Positions 48,901 to 61,638 of a DNA stretch of 64,000 bases are shown here, in pieces (position 1 is the first letter of the stretch; every line of letters begins with the position of its first letter). The DNA comes from Hevea brasiliensis (Eukaryota > Streptophyta > Magnoliopsida > Malpighiales > Euphorbiaceae): contig NC_079498.1 of the NCBI RefSeq assembly GCF_030052815.1, positions 82,384,992 through 82,448,991 of the forward strand, in the 5' to 3' direction. The position numbers and the translations under genes are program-made. A model generated the notes under the pieces. The model had not been told where the DNA came from, ran no database searches, and saw only the letters and a list, made by a program, of their open reading frames with translations.

Positions 48901-49848
48901 TTCAAAATATTTTTGAATTGTTTCGGGATTTAAAAGAAATGTAGATAAATAGTTACTATTTGATCAAAATGTTATTCAAATGAATAATTTGCATGAATGA
49001 AAATATTGATTTCTGAATGTTATGAATTTTGAAGAATTTAGAAATTTTAAATTTTTATTTGTTATGAATTGTCAAGCATAACTTGTATTAAGTTTTAAAT
49101 TATTAGGTTGTGCACCATTGAGTTCGCCACTCAGTGATAGCTTTGTATGCTATCATAGGTAAATGAAAATATAAAGCAGCTGAGCGAGATTACTGAAAGA
49201 CACTGTAAAACTATCTTCGGGCATATCATAGGTATACCCTTGTACATTAGATTTTGATGTAATTATGTAATTATATGTATGTAATTTCATTTGAGCTGTT
49301 GTATCAACTCTTTTATAATATATTTTTGGACTGTAATTAAATACAAATTATTGTAATATTATCTTGAGATTTTATGTACTTCTAAAGTTTTGTACTACTA
49401 AATTTTTAATGCTCCCATGAATGTAAATATTAATTTTGTTATCATAATGAGATATTTCAATGTTTGATTTAATTTAAACTGTGTATTGAGTTGCTTGTGC
49501 TGATTTATGAAATGAAATTGATTAATGGAGTTGTGATTGAGAAATATATTGGGAGTGCCTTTATTTTCAGGTTTTGAATAACTGTTTTCTCAAAATATAG
49601 ACGACACTCTGCCGAAACTTTTGTAAAAATTACGGAGATTTTAAATATCTAAAAATTTGATTTATGTTTGGACTTTAAATAAAGATTTTTAATATCTGAA
49701 AAAATTTTACCCACCAATTTAAAAATGAACAAAAATTATTTTAAAATCCCTTGTAGTATATTTAATGGGTTACTGGTAGGCGAAGTACGATAATTCATTA
49801 GGTGTACTACGGGAGCATGTTACATCTTACGAGGAGTAGGGTGTGACA
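45977..49848 (+). repeat. Element E LTR2, uninterrupted
   Basis: 3,872 bp, TGTAACACCCC... to ...GGTGTGACA. Contains the unoccupied site of element N (GAAAT at 48936-48940), a perfect palindrome at 46544-46563, GCGATGGGTGACC at about 46172, donor-like GAG/GTTAGTAA at 46977, acceptor-like CATAG/GTAA at 49158. ORFs 47536-47721 and 47714-47998 lie antisense in the repeat array and match 29584-30110 only because LTR1 has the same sequence. Confidence 0.94.
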
Positions 49849-49853
49849 CTGTC

Positions 49854-50246
49854 CCTCAGACATCCTTATGCAAAATAGTTGTCTAGATGTCTCATACCTA
49901 GCATTCTTGTTGTGCTCATCATACAACTCTTATAGGTGAAGGAAGATCTCACTTGCACTCTGCATGTTTACATGCTGCTTCTGTAACTTATTACTCATAG
50001 AAGCAAGCATGTAACACTTGGCTTTCATATCATGCTCCTTTCACTTGTCCAAAGTTTCATGTTCCTCTTATGTGGCCTCTGGAGGTAAGGGACCAGGAAT
50101 ATTTGAGTCTAGAACATATCCTATATGTTTAAGGTTCCGGACAAGTTTCAAATTTCTTAGCCAATCAGATAGATTAGGTCCTGTCAACCTATTACGATCA
50201 AGTATGCTTGCAAGGATATTGGATGGTGGTGGTTATTCTGTGCTCA
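49854..50246 (-). pseudogene. Ty1/copia gag N-terminal half (copia H)
   Basis: Read on the minus strand from ATG near 50246: LASILDRNRLTGPNLSDWLR, LKHIGYVLDS, then KCYMLASMSNKLQKQH and NKNARYETSRQLF...RMSEG. This is the usual copia gag start (LTGPNYxDWLRNLKIVL type). Stops occur near 50235, 50076, 50043 and 49940. The gag frame is interrupted at the element E insertion and resumes at 28047. Gag packs the RNA; this copy is dead. Confidence 0.88.
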
Positions 50247-51780
50247 TTATTATCAGAAAATTAACTACAGAAAAAAGTCAGATTAATTAGTAAATGTATC
50301 ATGTAATTAACCAAAATGATTATGGTCTTTTAATCAAATTGGTCCTCCCACTAACTTAGTGAATCCTACACTTCTAAAGTAGAAAACGGAAATCGTAGTT
50401 GGATGGATTTCTAGTGGGTGATTGAATTCTTATAATTCTATTGATCATCCTCAGGCACGTCCATTATTGGAATTACAATAAATTATAAGTGAGCAACTCC
50501 TTGCCCATCACATCTCATGTGAGGTTCAATCCTTTACCTAGCCCCTAATGCTCAAAAGCTCAGGCACATCCATTATTGACTTATCTTGAATTAGTTAAGT
50601 TAATCCCATTGAGCCAGTAAATATGCAAATAATTTTAATGTCCTCAGGTACATCCATTATTAGCCACCAAACCATTTACATATTTACAACATCTCATGCT
50701 TAACAATTATTCTTAAGAAAATCTCTTAAATTAATTGCATCATATGCAAGTATTTAAAATTTCTTAAAATAATTACCTCAATGGAGGGCCCATATTATAA
50801 TTACTTTAATTATAGTATATCCAACTTAGTCATTTATTTGGAAGATTTTATGGTCGTCCTAATTACTATTAAGGTCTCACTTTGCACATCATCCATTTAG
50901 CATGCATATATCATATACTTGCATACATTCCCATACATCTCATGCATTCATGGATAAACAGTAGATATGGTATGATCATGGACTTTCTAAGGGATTCAAT
51001 TCTGAGCCACCAAGAATTGAATCAGGGCATTTGTAGGTGCATTTCATTTATTCATATGACAAGAGTTGCTGAAGGAGTACATAATCAACACTTGATCTTG
51101 AATTCCTCCCACTAGTCCCACCAATGCTCTTGACCTCCTTGATCTTCTTGCAATCCTTGATCTTCTTGCAATCCAATTACATAGTATTTCTTGGCATACC
51201 AAAATGAATTTACAAGAACCAAATAAAAGAAATTACAACCCAAAAAATATTACAACCTTTATAATACATGCCCAAAATAAATTAATTAATTTACAACCCA
51301 AAGAAACTTAAAAGAAATAAATCCAATCATATTGGTCTTTTATAGTCCATGATCATCCATAATGCATATTACTATTTAACAATTAAATAATACATACATA
51401 CTTAAATTAAATTGAATATCTCATATTCAACTTAAAAATCCATATTTGAATATGATTCAAACAAATTTAAAAATTCAAATTTGAATCACATTCAAATAAA
51501 TTTTAAAATTCAGATTTCAATCATATTCAAACAAATTTAATTGTGTGATTATATTTCTATTAAACAATTTAATTAGACATAAAATGGACCTTAGATCGTC
51601 CAACAATTTCACATTCACCATCCATTTACCTTTGCACACCATTGTGGTGCATCAACCACGCGCACCATGGTGTTCATCAAATATGCCACCACCTTGCTTT
51701 GCAACCAGCAATGACCTTTTGATCTCATGATCAAATCACACAAATAAATCATATATTAAACAATCTAAATGGCAAATATA
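50247..51780 (-). other. Long untranslated leader of copia H
   Basis: About 1.5 kb between primer site and gag, no coding support. It holds three spaced copies of a CTCAGGCAC(A/G)TCCATTATTG-like word (about 50449-50470, 50559-50580, 50643-50663), a tandem pair of GATCTTCTTGCAATCCTT (51139-51173), and an AT-rich array of TTTGAAT/ATTCAAA words (about 51420-51545). Confidence 0.65.
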
Positions 51781-51793
51781 GTGGCTCTGATAA
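51781..51793 (-). other. Primer binding site, copia H
   Basis: Minus strand TTATCAGAGCCAC, a few bases from the LTR end at 51798; close to the initiator-Met tRNA match TGGTATCAGAGC. Confidence 0.75.
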
Positions 51794-51797
51794 CAAT

Positions 51798-54700
51798 TGT
51801 AGGAGCAGAAGCATGAAAAACACAAGTTTATATCATTGAATTCAAAAATTTTTCATCTAGGGTCACATGCATCATGCAAGATTCATTTTTATCTATTTGA
51901 TTTCAATGATAAACAGCATATTAAAACTCTTTTAATATGTTTTTGGATCTATATTTGCCATTTAAGATTTTAGAATTAACAGATTAATTCATTAGAACCC
52001 TAGATTAGATCAAGAATAAGTGCATTAACCTTTTTGATGCACTGCAGTGTGTTTGGCACCTTTGGCATGCGCCTATGACATCAAATGTTGTCCCTCTAGT
52101 TTGTCCACGCCAAGATCACCAATGGCAGCCCCTTGAACAGCTTCTAAAGCTTTTCCAATCAATTAAAAAATCAGGTTTTCCCTTTTGAGAGATTACAGAT
52201 GTAAACAGGACACTAGAAATTTCTAGTATTTTTAATTCAAGAGATTGTTGTCAAATCTCTTTGAATTGATGAGAGATAAAGAAGATGAGAAGAAGAACAC
52301 TCCAAGGGTGGCGGCACCAAGAGACTACAGCAGCTTGTATTTTTTGTTCTTTCATCCTTACACTTATATAGCTAGATCACCACTTAAAACCCTTGCTACA
52401 TGTCACCTTCTGATTGGCTCTAGGTTTAATTGACCCAATGTCACACCCTACTCTCCTGTAAGATGTAACATGATCCCGTAGTACACCTAATGAATTACCG
52501 TACTTCACCTACTGATAATCCATTAAATATACTACAAGGGATTTTAAAATAATTTTTGTGAAATTTAAATCATCGATTAAAATCTGGCATTATAAAATTT
52601 TTCAAAATTTCGGCAGAGTGCTGATTGTATTTTGAGAAAACAGTTCTTCAAACCTGAAAAGGAAAACACTCTCAATATGTTTTCTCAAATACAACTCCAA
52701 TAACTTCATTTCAACTCACAATTCAAATCTCAATAATCAAATCAATTCATTTTCAAACCAATCTCATCATAAAGAACATTTCATTGATTACAAGACTCAA
52801 CATTTATATCACAATAATTTACATTTAATTACATACCAAAATATTTACAAGAGTTTTTATACAATTGCTCAAATAATTTACATACATATTATTACATACA
52901 TACATCAAAACATGTGTACATGGGTATACTTGGAGCAGATCTGAATGTCTCTTCAAAGAAGTTTACTCAATTGCTCTATGCTCTTTTCACCTGTGACAGC
53001 ATACAAGGCTATCGCTGAGTGGTGAACTCAGTGGTGCACAATAATAATTTAAAACATAGTACAATATACCTTAACAAAAATTACAACAAATAATTTGGAA
53101 ATCTGAATACTCATCAAATTTCAAAACTCAAAATATTCATTGTCAATAATATAAATCATTTGTATAAAATGACTTTGATCACGAAATTCAATTTATCAAA
53201 TCATAACTAACCATTTAAGGTAATTCCAATAATTTATTGAAAATAAAGATTAATTCCAATAAAATCAATTATACAAAAATCCCATTTGAAATCGAAATTC
53301 TTTACTATTTAATAACCATTCTTTATCTCAAAAAGCCATTCTTTATCTCACTAACTATGCAAGAGTAATCCGAAAGGGCCATCTTCGGATTAATTCTAAC
53401 TCCCTAAGGTCGGGGAGCTCGAATTAGATTCTAACTCCCTATGGTCGGGGAGGTCGAATCATCGTGCACAGTATACATCTCAATAATGAATCTTCCGAAA
53501 GGGCCATAACATAAAAACTTAGATCTAACCTCTAATAAGAGGAGAATCTAAGCCTGTGCACGTACCATGGTAATCAAAACACAACTAACTCCATTGTCTT
53601 CTCAACAAATGAGAGAGACGGGTAATAACCTAGTCAAGCATCTATAGTGAGATATAAAACAATATCACAATCTTTTTAGTGAGCATAAATCACAATACAA
53701 TTCGATTCAAAGTCAATTCCAATATCCAATAATTTTTATGCTCATGACAATTCAAATCATAAATTTATATTTTTCCATGCAAATTGCCCATCACAATTCA
53801 AAACATGTTCTATCACAATTTTCCAAAACATAATTTATTCAATCCACAACAATGCTTAATACTTGTGGAAATACCATTTCACAAAGCTAAATTCATACAT
53901 ACTATAACAATTTCAATAATCATTGAATTAAATCCAATACTTGTTAAACATAATACATAAGAAAAATATATCATTTAATCATATGAAATATTCAGAACAA
54001 AATCAGTTAAAAACTAGTTGTGCACAAACCTGATTTGAGTCACCCCTAGGCCTTGACTCAATGTTCCTTATGCTTCCCAATATTTTTTTCAACTGAAACA
54101 CACAATTTAAAGTGTTTCAATACTCAATGAATTTGTTTTTAACAATAAAATCCAATATTTAAATTTTCTTGGTACTATTCCTTTCAATTCATTTCATTAG
54201 TCAACCTATAATGTTGACCCTTGATGCACTCTAAGTGAGTCAATTCTAATGTTACCAATATATCACATTTTATAGCCCTTTAGTGTTAGTATATGTTACC
54301 AATTTCATTTCCAAGTGTATTGCATTTTATTGCAATTTACCAGATTTCAGTGTACTATTTTGATCTAGCTGGACGACCTAGTTTCCTCGGTTTTTGAGTT
54401 TCGGTCCAAACTACAAACTTATAGGTCTATGTCTTATTGTACACGGGGCAAAATTTCAGGTCATTCTGAGTTGTGTAGACCAAGATATGGTCCATTTACC
54501 AATGCTGAACAGAATGCACTACAATGGTAGGCTTAGGTCATTTTTAGGTCACTTTTGGCTCGGCCAGTTTTGGTACCTGAATTTTTGCAAGCCATTTGGC
54601 TTGGTTCTGGCCTTTTTTGGGCTTTGGTGTCTTCATAAGAATTCTATATCTATGTCTAAACTATTCATGGTAAAAATTTCAGGTCAATTGGACCTGTTTT

Positions 54701-57700
54701 GAGTGAGTTATGGTCATGCAAATTACTACTGTTCATATGGTCAAAAATTCTGGCCTGCACTTACCTATTTTGGATTTGGTCAATTCTCATGTCACTTTGT
54801 GGATAGAATTTAGGTAAGCTTCCTTCATGAAAGTTGACACTTTTTGTGCCTAGTTTCACTTCCAATTGGTCTCATACCAATTGGAGTCACACACTTAAGG
54901 TTCTAAGCTAAAACATACACTGTCTTACTACACATTCTTCATCACTTACCAATTACACATTCTATACTTACCAAACTAACTCTTTCATGCCAATTCTGGT
55001 TTGTAACATACCATTAACACACTTAACAACACATTTTGGTCATTTTGGATAGCTTGTAACCATTCTCAACATACACATTATAACTCAGAATTTTCAAAGT
55101 CCAATTACAACAATTTAACCACATGAACATACCTCATTTACATGTTCAAACCCAAACAATTATTCACATACACATGCTGCCACCATAAGCAATATAATTC
55201 AACAAACCATTCCATGAAACTACCCATTTCTAACCACACTTTAAAGTTGCCAAATTACCCCATTGAACATATCTCCTTCAAATTGTTTCAAACCATAATT
55301 TAAATTTCTCAATTTCAATCAATTCAATTCCTATCACTTCCCATACATATATCCATATCAAACATTATCTTTAAACTCATCTACATCATATAAACACATC
55401 AAAATCCCATGAATTTCTTGGCTGTTGAAATGAAGGGCTCACCAAATATACATTAACTTATTCAATTTCTTCACAAATCAACTCACCCAAAGCTTAAAAC
55501 AAGATCTAATGAAAGAAAATGGGGAGATTAAGCACTAACCTTAATTCAAGAACTTCCCAAGCTTGTGAAACTTCAAAAGTTTCCTTTCTTTTTGCTGCCT
55601 ATAGCTTTCCCATGATGTGAGGACCAATTTTAATGAAGGGAGTCTTGAGTTTTAAGTTGAAAATGATGAGTTTGGTGAGCTTGCATGTAACTCATCCATG
55701 GAGGAATGGAAGAGCTCCATTTCGGCCATTTGAGAGAATTGGAGAAGATGAAGTGAGTTAGTAGATTGTTCCTTGTCATCTTATGTATTTTATATGCACA
55801 CTAACTTAGGTTTATTATTATTATAATTCAAAGTTTCAATATTTGCAAATTAATCCCCCACTTTTCCTTTGATTGCATTTCATATTTAATTTCATTTTTC
55901 ATGGGATTTTCAAAATTTAACGCTACTTATTTTTAATGGACATTTAGGTCAAAAGTCCACTCTAGGTGTCAAATGACCAAAATGCCCTTCTTCGGGTCAA
56001 ATTCGGACTTTTTTGGTGCTACCGATTTACTCCTTGTACCTCCAATTCCTTAAATTTTCATTTTTGTTTATATTGACTTAGTAAATTTTTTTTGACATTT
56101 TCAATGTCAATTACACCTCATTAGACCTTTAATTATGTCTCAAAAATATTTTCCTGGGTTCCCCGCAGTCCAGGGCTAGTCAACGGTCCTTGCCGTAACT
56201 TTTCAGTGCGGTCACCCATCGCTGCGGGTTTGGCTCGTTTAACTTAGTCACATTTCATTGCTATTATTTTTTTTTTTGTTTTTTTTGTATTTTCCTTTCT
56301 TGTATTTTATTATTTTATGTCTCCTTACTAACATTTAAATGTAGTTCTAGGCATCCTAGCTGTCCGGACAACACTGGTCACCAGAACAGTAGAATGCACT
56401 ACCGAATATAGGGGTGTTACACCCAATCACATTGTGCCAAGTGTCAAACCTATATTTAATCTTGAATTTGATCATCTTATATGATTAAAAGACATATGGC
56501 AAGCTTATGTGTAGTGCCATGTGTCACCATCTCATGGTGCCACATGTCACCCTGTGAAATGACCAAAATACCCTTGTGTCTTAATTTTGAATTCTCAATC
56601 CAAAATAATTATTTCTCTTCTTCTAATCAATTTATATCAAATATAAATTAATTTATTAATCTCTATTAATTAATTTCTCATAATTAAATTCATATTTAAA
56701 CACTTTAAATATAAATTTAACTTATACTATACATTCAATAACATAAATTTGGTTTCAAGCCATGCTAGCGACTTTGCAATCTAATTGCAAATCAAACCTA
56801 TTTAATTAATCAATTAAACTCTTTAATTAATTAATTAAATCATATTTAATTTGGTGATTACTTGTGTATGTGTGTGACTTACTAGGCTCATCACTAATTA
56901 GTAATGAGACATGATATCAACTCTTAATATCATCAGAACTCTTTCTCACCATAAATGATTTCTCTATATCATTTTATGCACCTCATAGACCATGGTTAAC
57001 ACCTAGCATAGCATGCCATGGCCACCCAATTAGTAATAAGGTTTACCTTAAATGAATATATAATCATATGTTACTATGCACTAGAATCTCTCTGTTACAA
57101 AATCCCAATTTGAGCTGGAGTCATGGTTTATGTCAAACCCCATTTGCTATGAATATCATGTTCTCTTTTAATTCTAGTTCTTGATTAAAAAGATTTTCTC
57201 ATCAGAAACTCTTTTCTGAATAAATCTATCTGTCCTAGCCAGGAACTTGAAACATCAAGAACAATTAAATGAACATAGGATTTTATCCCTATTTACTTAG
57301 GGCAACAGATTCCATCTTGATCAACACCTACCTCCATCCATAACTAGTAGGAGCCAACACATGCCCATATACCCATACACAGTATAAGTATGAAAGTAGT
57401 ATCAAACTCAAACCACCTATATAGAAGATAACTATGTTATCTCAGGTCTAAAGATTATATGCACTGATATGATTTATGAAAATGCATTGACAAGAGTAAA
57501 CTCCATGTGCTTGTCATAAGTGTCACTAGTTCGACCTACTTATCATGTATAAGTCCCTATCATGTTTGTTATATGGTATGAGACTCACCATTCCATCTTA
57601 TTTACATCTCATATAAATCACTTAGGAACAAACATGATTATAATCTTTCTGGATAAGTCATATTCTTATTGTGAAGTATCCTCGATTGTGAACTAATTTA

Positions 57701-57893
57701 TGATACTTTGTGCTGAAAATACTGTCACTCATATTCTTAACAACTTAAGAATAGAATTTCTAAGAAAATATCAATGGACCTTTTCTATTACACATAAATA
57801 TATTATGTAAACGGAAAAGTAAAAATGCCTTTTATTAATAAAACATGTACAAGATACATGCTAAATGATATGCTCTAGGGCATACTACTAACA
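51798..57893 (-). repeat. Copia H 5' LTR, split by a solo gypsy LTR
   Basis: Minus strand from TGTTAGTAGTATGCCC at 57893 to ...CTGCTCCTACA at 51798; without the 3,983-bp insert and one target copy it is about 2.1 kb, like 3023-5115. The LTR contains AT-rich ATTTAATTAATT runs near 56800-56850. It touches plus-strand copia G gag at 57894. Confidence 0.9.
52439..56421 (-). mobile_element. Solo group II gypsy LTR with CCCAA target duplication
   Basis: 3,983 bp, minus strand TGTAACACCCCTATATTCGG at 56421 to GGGTGTGACA at 52439. CCCAA flanks at 52434-52438 and 56422-56426; the empty site GACCCAATCACATTGTGCC is present in the copia LTRs at 3659-3677 and about 19861. Similar to element A's LTR throughout its start and end. 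Box GAGCC...GCGATGGGTGACC at 56211-56246; acceptor-like CACAG/GTG near 52995; small ORFs inside (54394-54702) are not supported. Confidence 0.95.
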
Positions 57894-57910
57894 AAAAGAA
57901 ATGCTAGATA
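57894..57910 (+). pseudogene. Copia G gag fragment left of the solo LTR
   Basis: AAAAGAAATGCTAGATA encodes KRNARY, the same gag spot as KNARYE in copia H, and continues at 61639 after the solo LTR. The gag before it is not in the window because copia H's LTR begins here. Confidence 0.7.
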
Positions 57911-60900
57911 TGTGACACCCTTTACCCGCTTACAGTATAGCCGAGCAAGGTATGTCATATTTGGTGCCGAAACACCTTATCTTTTCTTGTCATATGCATT
58001 ATTAACTTAATGTCCATTTACTTATATTATCCCATGTGTGGGAAATTTTTTTTTTTATCACAATTTATTTCTATGGAGACCCAGACAAAGTTTCTTCTGT
58101 TTTAATAGCATTTGGCGAGCTCTACTATTCACCTGTTAAAATAATTCATATTTATTCCATCTTTTTATGTGTCATGTTATTTGATAATAATCATATAAAT
58201 GTCAAGAAATATAGAAATTTCATTCATATAAAATCATATACAATATTTACAATTCAAAATGATTTACATCTTGTACTTATATATAATAAACAAAAAGATA
58301 CAAAATTAGATATACATGGGCCCTACCAAAATGGACTGCTGAGGTGACAACACACACTATAGCAGATCTGATCAAAAACCTGTCTAGGCACTACTACTGC
58401 TGGTGCTGGTGCTGGTCTACCGTACTTATGCGTGGTAAGAACCAACGCGCTAAGCATATTGCTTAGTAGTGCATAAATTAAAATAAAATAACTAAATAAT
58501 TGAAATAATTATTCCATGTATAACCTTATAAAGAAATATAGAATTTTATGAATTTAAAATCTTTTACATGTTTATAGAACTTTGAAAATAATTAAGTTAA
58601 TCAGGATCTTTTCTGTTCATGTATTCCATGTTCAGTCTTATTACTCATACTTGTGATCTTCGTATACTTATTTAAATTTAAGGCTTATTATTCTTATCTG
58701 TGCCCAAGTAACCTATAACAAACTATAAAAACTAGATACAAGGGAGTATACTAGTTAAACATCCATATGTCTAATATATATACATCTGTCATGTCAAGCA
58801 CAAGCCCAGCGGGTAGGTATAAAGCTAGAAATAAAATCAAGCACAATGGCCAATGGACAGGCATAAAGCCAGTAGAACAACTATCTTAGATATATATTTT
58901 CTATCAATTATTATTCCTGTGGATAGTACTGCAATCTGTAGTCCCTAATTGGTATACCAATCGATACATGCTATATAAATAAGTATAGGTATACTTTGGG
59001 CAAAATAATATTTTTAAGCACTTATAGTTTTATCATTTCATATTATGTAGTAATTGTATTCCATAGCATTTTCATGTCACTTGTAATGGGAAACATAAGT
59101 CCCACATGCATATTCATGTTATTTTTATATTTAGCAAATTATTTTTGTTCATTTTCATATCATATGCCAAGTCATTTTATGAACCTTTCTCAAGGTTTAG
59201 ATTTGGTATCTTTACTTCACCTAGCAAATTGTTCAAGATGTGGCCACTGTTTAGCCATACTTCCTTCATGGAAGTTGTTCCTCTATGTCTTATCTTTGTT
59301 TTCCTTTTTTATTCATATCACTTAGAGTTTTAGAACTCAAGTTATGATCAAATAACCAAAACTGGTTCATTAACTAACTCTAGTTCCAAAACCAGGCAGA
59401 TTCTAGAGTTAATTTTTCCCTAATTATTTGGACATGTTACAGCCACTTTTAGGCCTAATATTCTTCATAGAAGTTGTTATCCTATGTCTTAGGATCACTA
59501 AGATTTAATAATTAAAATTTTTCAGGTTTTTAAAATTAATTATAGCAAATTAACTGGCTTGGACTTAGGTACCCTATGTCTACAGGATTCCAGGTTCAGG
59601 TCAGTGGATTTGACTCCCATTTTATGGTTCTTACACTCAACATTTGAGGAAAGTCTCTAAATCAAAATTGGAGCACTATTTCTCAGGTTTCCATAACAGT
59701 TTGGATCATCCCAATTGGAGTTTCCTAGTGAGAGATATGATCTAAAAACTGTTCTGGGGTCAAGTAATAGAGTAATAGTTTGGTCCAATTCTAGGTTCTG
59801 GTATGCTGAATTTTTCTAGCAATTTGACCAAGTTCCCTTTGGTTCTGGGTTTTGGCCAAAGTACCAATATTGTAGATTTATGTCTTACAGAAATTTTGGC
59901 ACTAGTTTCATTGCATTTGAAATTTTTTGGACCAAGTTATAGTATTTTTGCCAAAACTGGTTTTGCCAAAACTGGTCGGGTAGGCCTAAGTTCAGAATTT
60001 CAAGTCAATTTGGTTCTAGACAGAATTGGTGATCTAATTTTTGCTAGCAATTTAGTTGGGTTAAGGGCAGAATTAGGCTCTGTGTTCTTCATAAAAAATG
60101 TACTCCTATGTCTAGCCTTTCCAATAGTTCAAAAACCAGGTCATTCTGACCTTTCTAGAATAAGTTATGGCCATTTGAACATTTACTATTCATTTGATCA
60201 TTTTCCTAAGTCCATATTAGGGTTGTCCGGATTCAAGCAGTTTTTAGGTTAGGTTAGGGATAGTTTTTGAGCATAATCTCTTCATGAAAAATGGGGCAAT
60301 ATGACCCTGGTTTCATCTTCGATTAGCGTCACACTAATTGGAGCAACACAAGTCTACTTATAGCTTAAAAACTACACTGGACTCATGTGTCTGAAAATCC
60401 TGCATGAAAATCAGCACTCCCAATTTCAAATCCACCCAACTTCCAAACTTCAATTCATATTCATAGCACTTATACTAGTAAAAAATTGGTCTCAATATCA
60501 TCAATTTCAAGTCATACACAAATGGTCAAAAACCCTAACTCAAATTCACAATCTCTTGCAAACACATGCTAATCAATTTAATCATCATATGTACTCATCA
60601 ATAACACTAATAAACTCAATTAATTTCATTAAAATCATCAAACCTCAACTCAGTTTATGGATGCCAAATTTTAGGGTTCCTACTTGTTAATGATTTTATT
60701 TTGATTTCATGAAATTTCAACCTAATTTAGAAGGCTTATACTAATTAAAGAAGAGTAAGGGTGTGTATAGTGCACTAACCTTATTTGTGTCCAACTTGGA
60801 CTTGCTAAACTTTAAATTTTTCTTCACTTCTTGGCTGCTAATATCTTCCTCAAGGTGTGGGATTAATTTTTTGTGAAGGAACTTAGGGTTTTGGGGTGAG

Positions 60901-61633
60901 AAAAGGGGAGGAAATCAAGCTAAGAAAATCAAAAATGGTGAGAGCTCACCATGAAAGGAGGTTCAGCCAACATGTTGAAAAGGAAGAAGATGACTTCTTT
61001 AAATGTTAATTTGTCTCTTTTAATTCTCTTTTTATCTCTTATATGTAGTTGTTCAATTTTAATTGGTTACAATTTTTTTTAATGATGTCATTATGACATC
61101 ATGCTTACCTCATAATTCATTTAATTTTTATTTCTTTCTTTTCCTTTTCTTTTCCCTTTTTCCATTACTTAAATTCATGTTTTTAATTTTTTTTATGTAT
61201 TTTAGTCTCTCTCATTTCACTTGGCATTTAGGTCAAAATTCATCACTAAGGGTGAAATGACCGAAATGCCCCTCATTATGCTTATTAGGTTATATTTGTC
61301 TGTACCGATTGACTTAATTTTCTTAAATTTTCTTTGACATTTTCAATGTCATTTAGACTTCATAAAGCCTTTAATTTAATCTAAAATATTTATTTTACAG
61401 GGTCTTCACAATCATTTCCCATTAGGGTCATCCATCGCTATGATCTCTGACTCATTTAACTCAGTTGCAATTCATTTTCTTTTATTTTTCCTTAATTTTT
61501 TTTTGTCTTTATTCAGTCAATTTATGTCTCCTTACTCTAATTTAAGTATAGTTCCAGATATTCTAGCTGTCTGAACAGATGTTAGTCATCGCAATAGTAG
61601 AATGTATAGACTACCTAAAGTAAGGGCATTATA
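57911..61633 (-). mobile_element. Solo group IV gypsy LTR with AGATA target duplication
   Basis: 3,723 bp; minus strand TATAATGCCCTTAC at 61633 (TG start decayed to TA) to GGGTGTCACA at 57911. AGATA at 57906-57910 and 61634-61638. Removing it and one AGATA restores the copia gag codons ARYEIS. Full-length partner of the truncated LTR at 5578-8187. Box near 61427-61466, GATGTCATTATGACATC at 61084-61100, donor-like AAGGTTAGTGCAC near 60778. ORFs inside (58036-58347, 59803-60252, 60385-60690) are not taken as genes. Confidence 0.94.
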
Positions 61634-61638
61634 AGATA

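Larger units (their letters stand above)
28053..49848 (+). mobile_element. Element E: group I gypsy element with wasted interior, hosting element N
   Basis: LTR1 is 28053-31052 plus 42051-42957, LTR2 is 45977-49848, with primer site 42966-42980 and polypurine tract 45962-45976. Flanks are ATGTC (28048-28052) and CTGTC (49849-49853), a target duplication with one mismatch, in copia H gag. Without element N the unit is about 10.8 kb, nearly three quarters of it LTR. The interior (3.0 kb) has only gag/protease scraps and shrunken pol relics, so it would need proteins from another element to move. Confidence 0.92.

Noticed and set aside
50449..50663. Regularly spaced repeats that might suggest a CRISPR-like array
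   Set aside because: Only three imperfect copies with unequal spacing, in a plant retrotransposon leader.
59803..60252. 149-residue ORF in the solo LTR
   Set aside because: Lies in the repeat-filled LTR interior, biased composition, no family motif, broken in the related LTR at 8060-8187.
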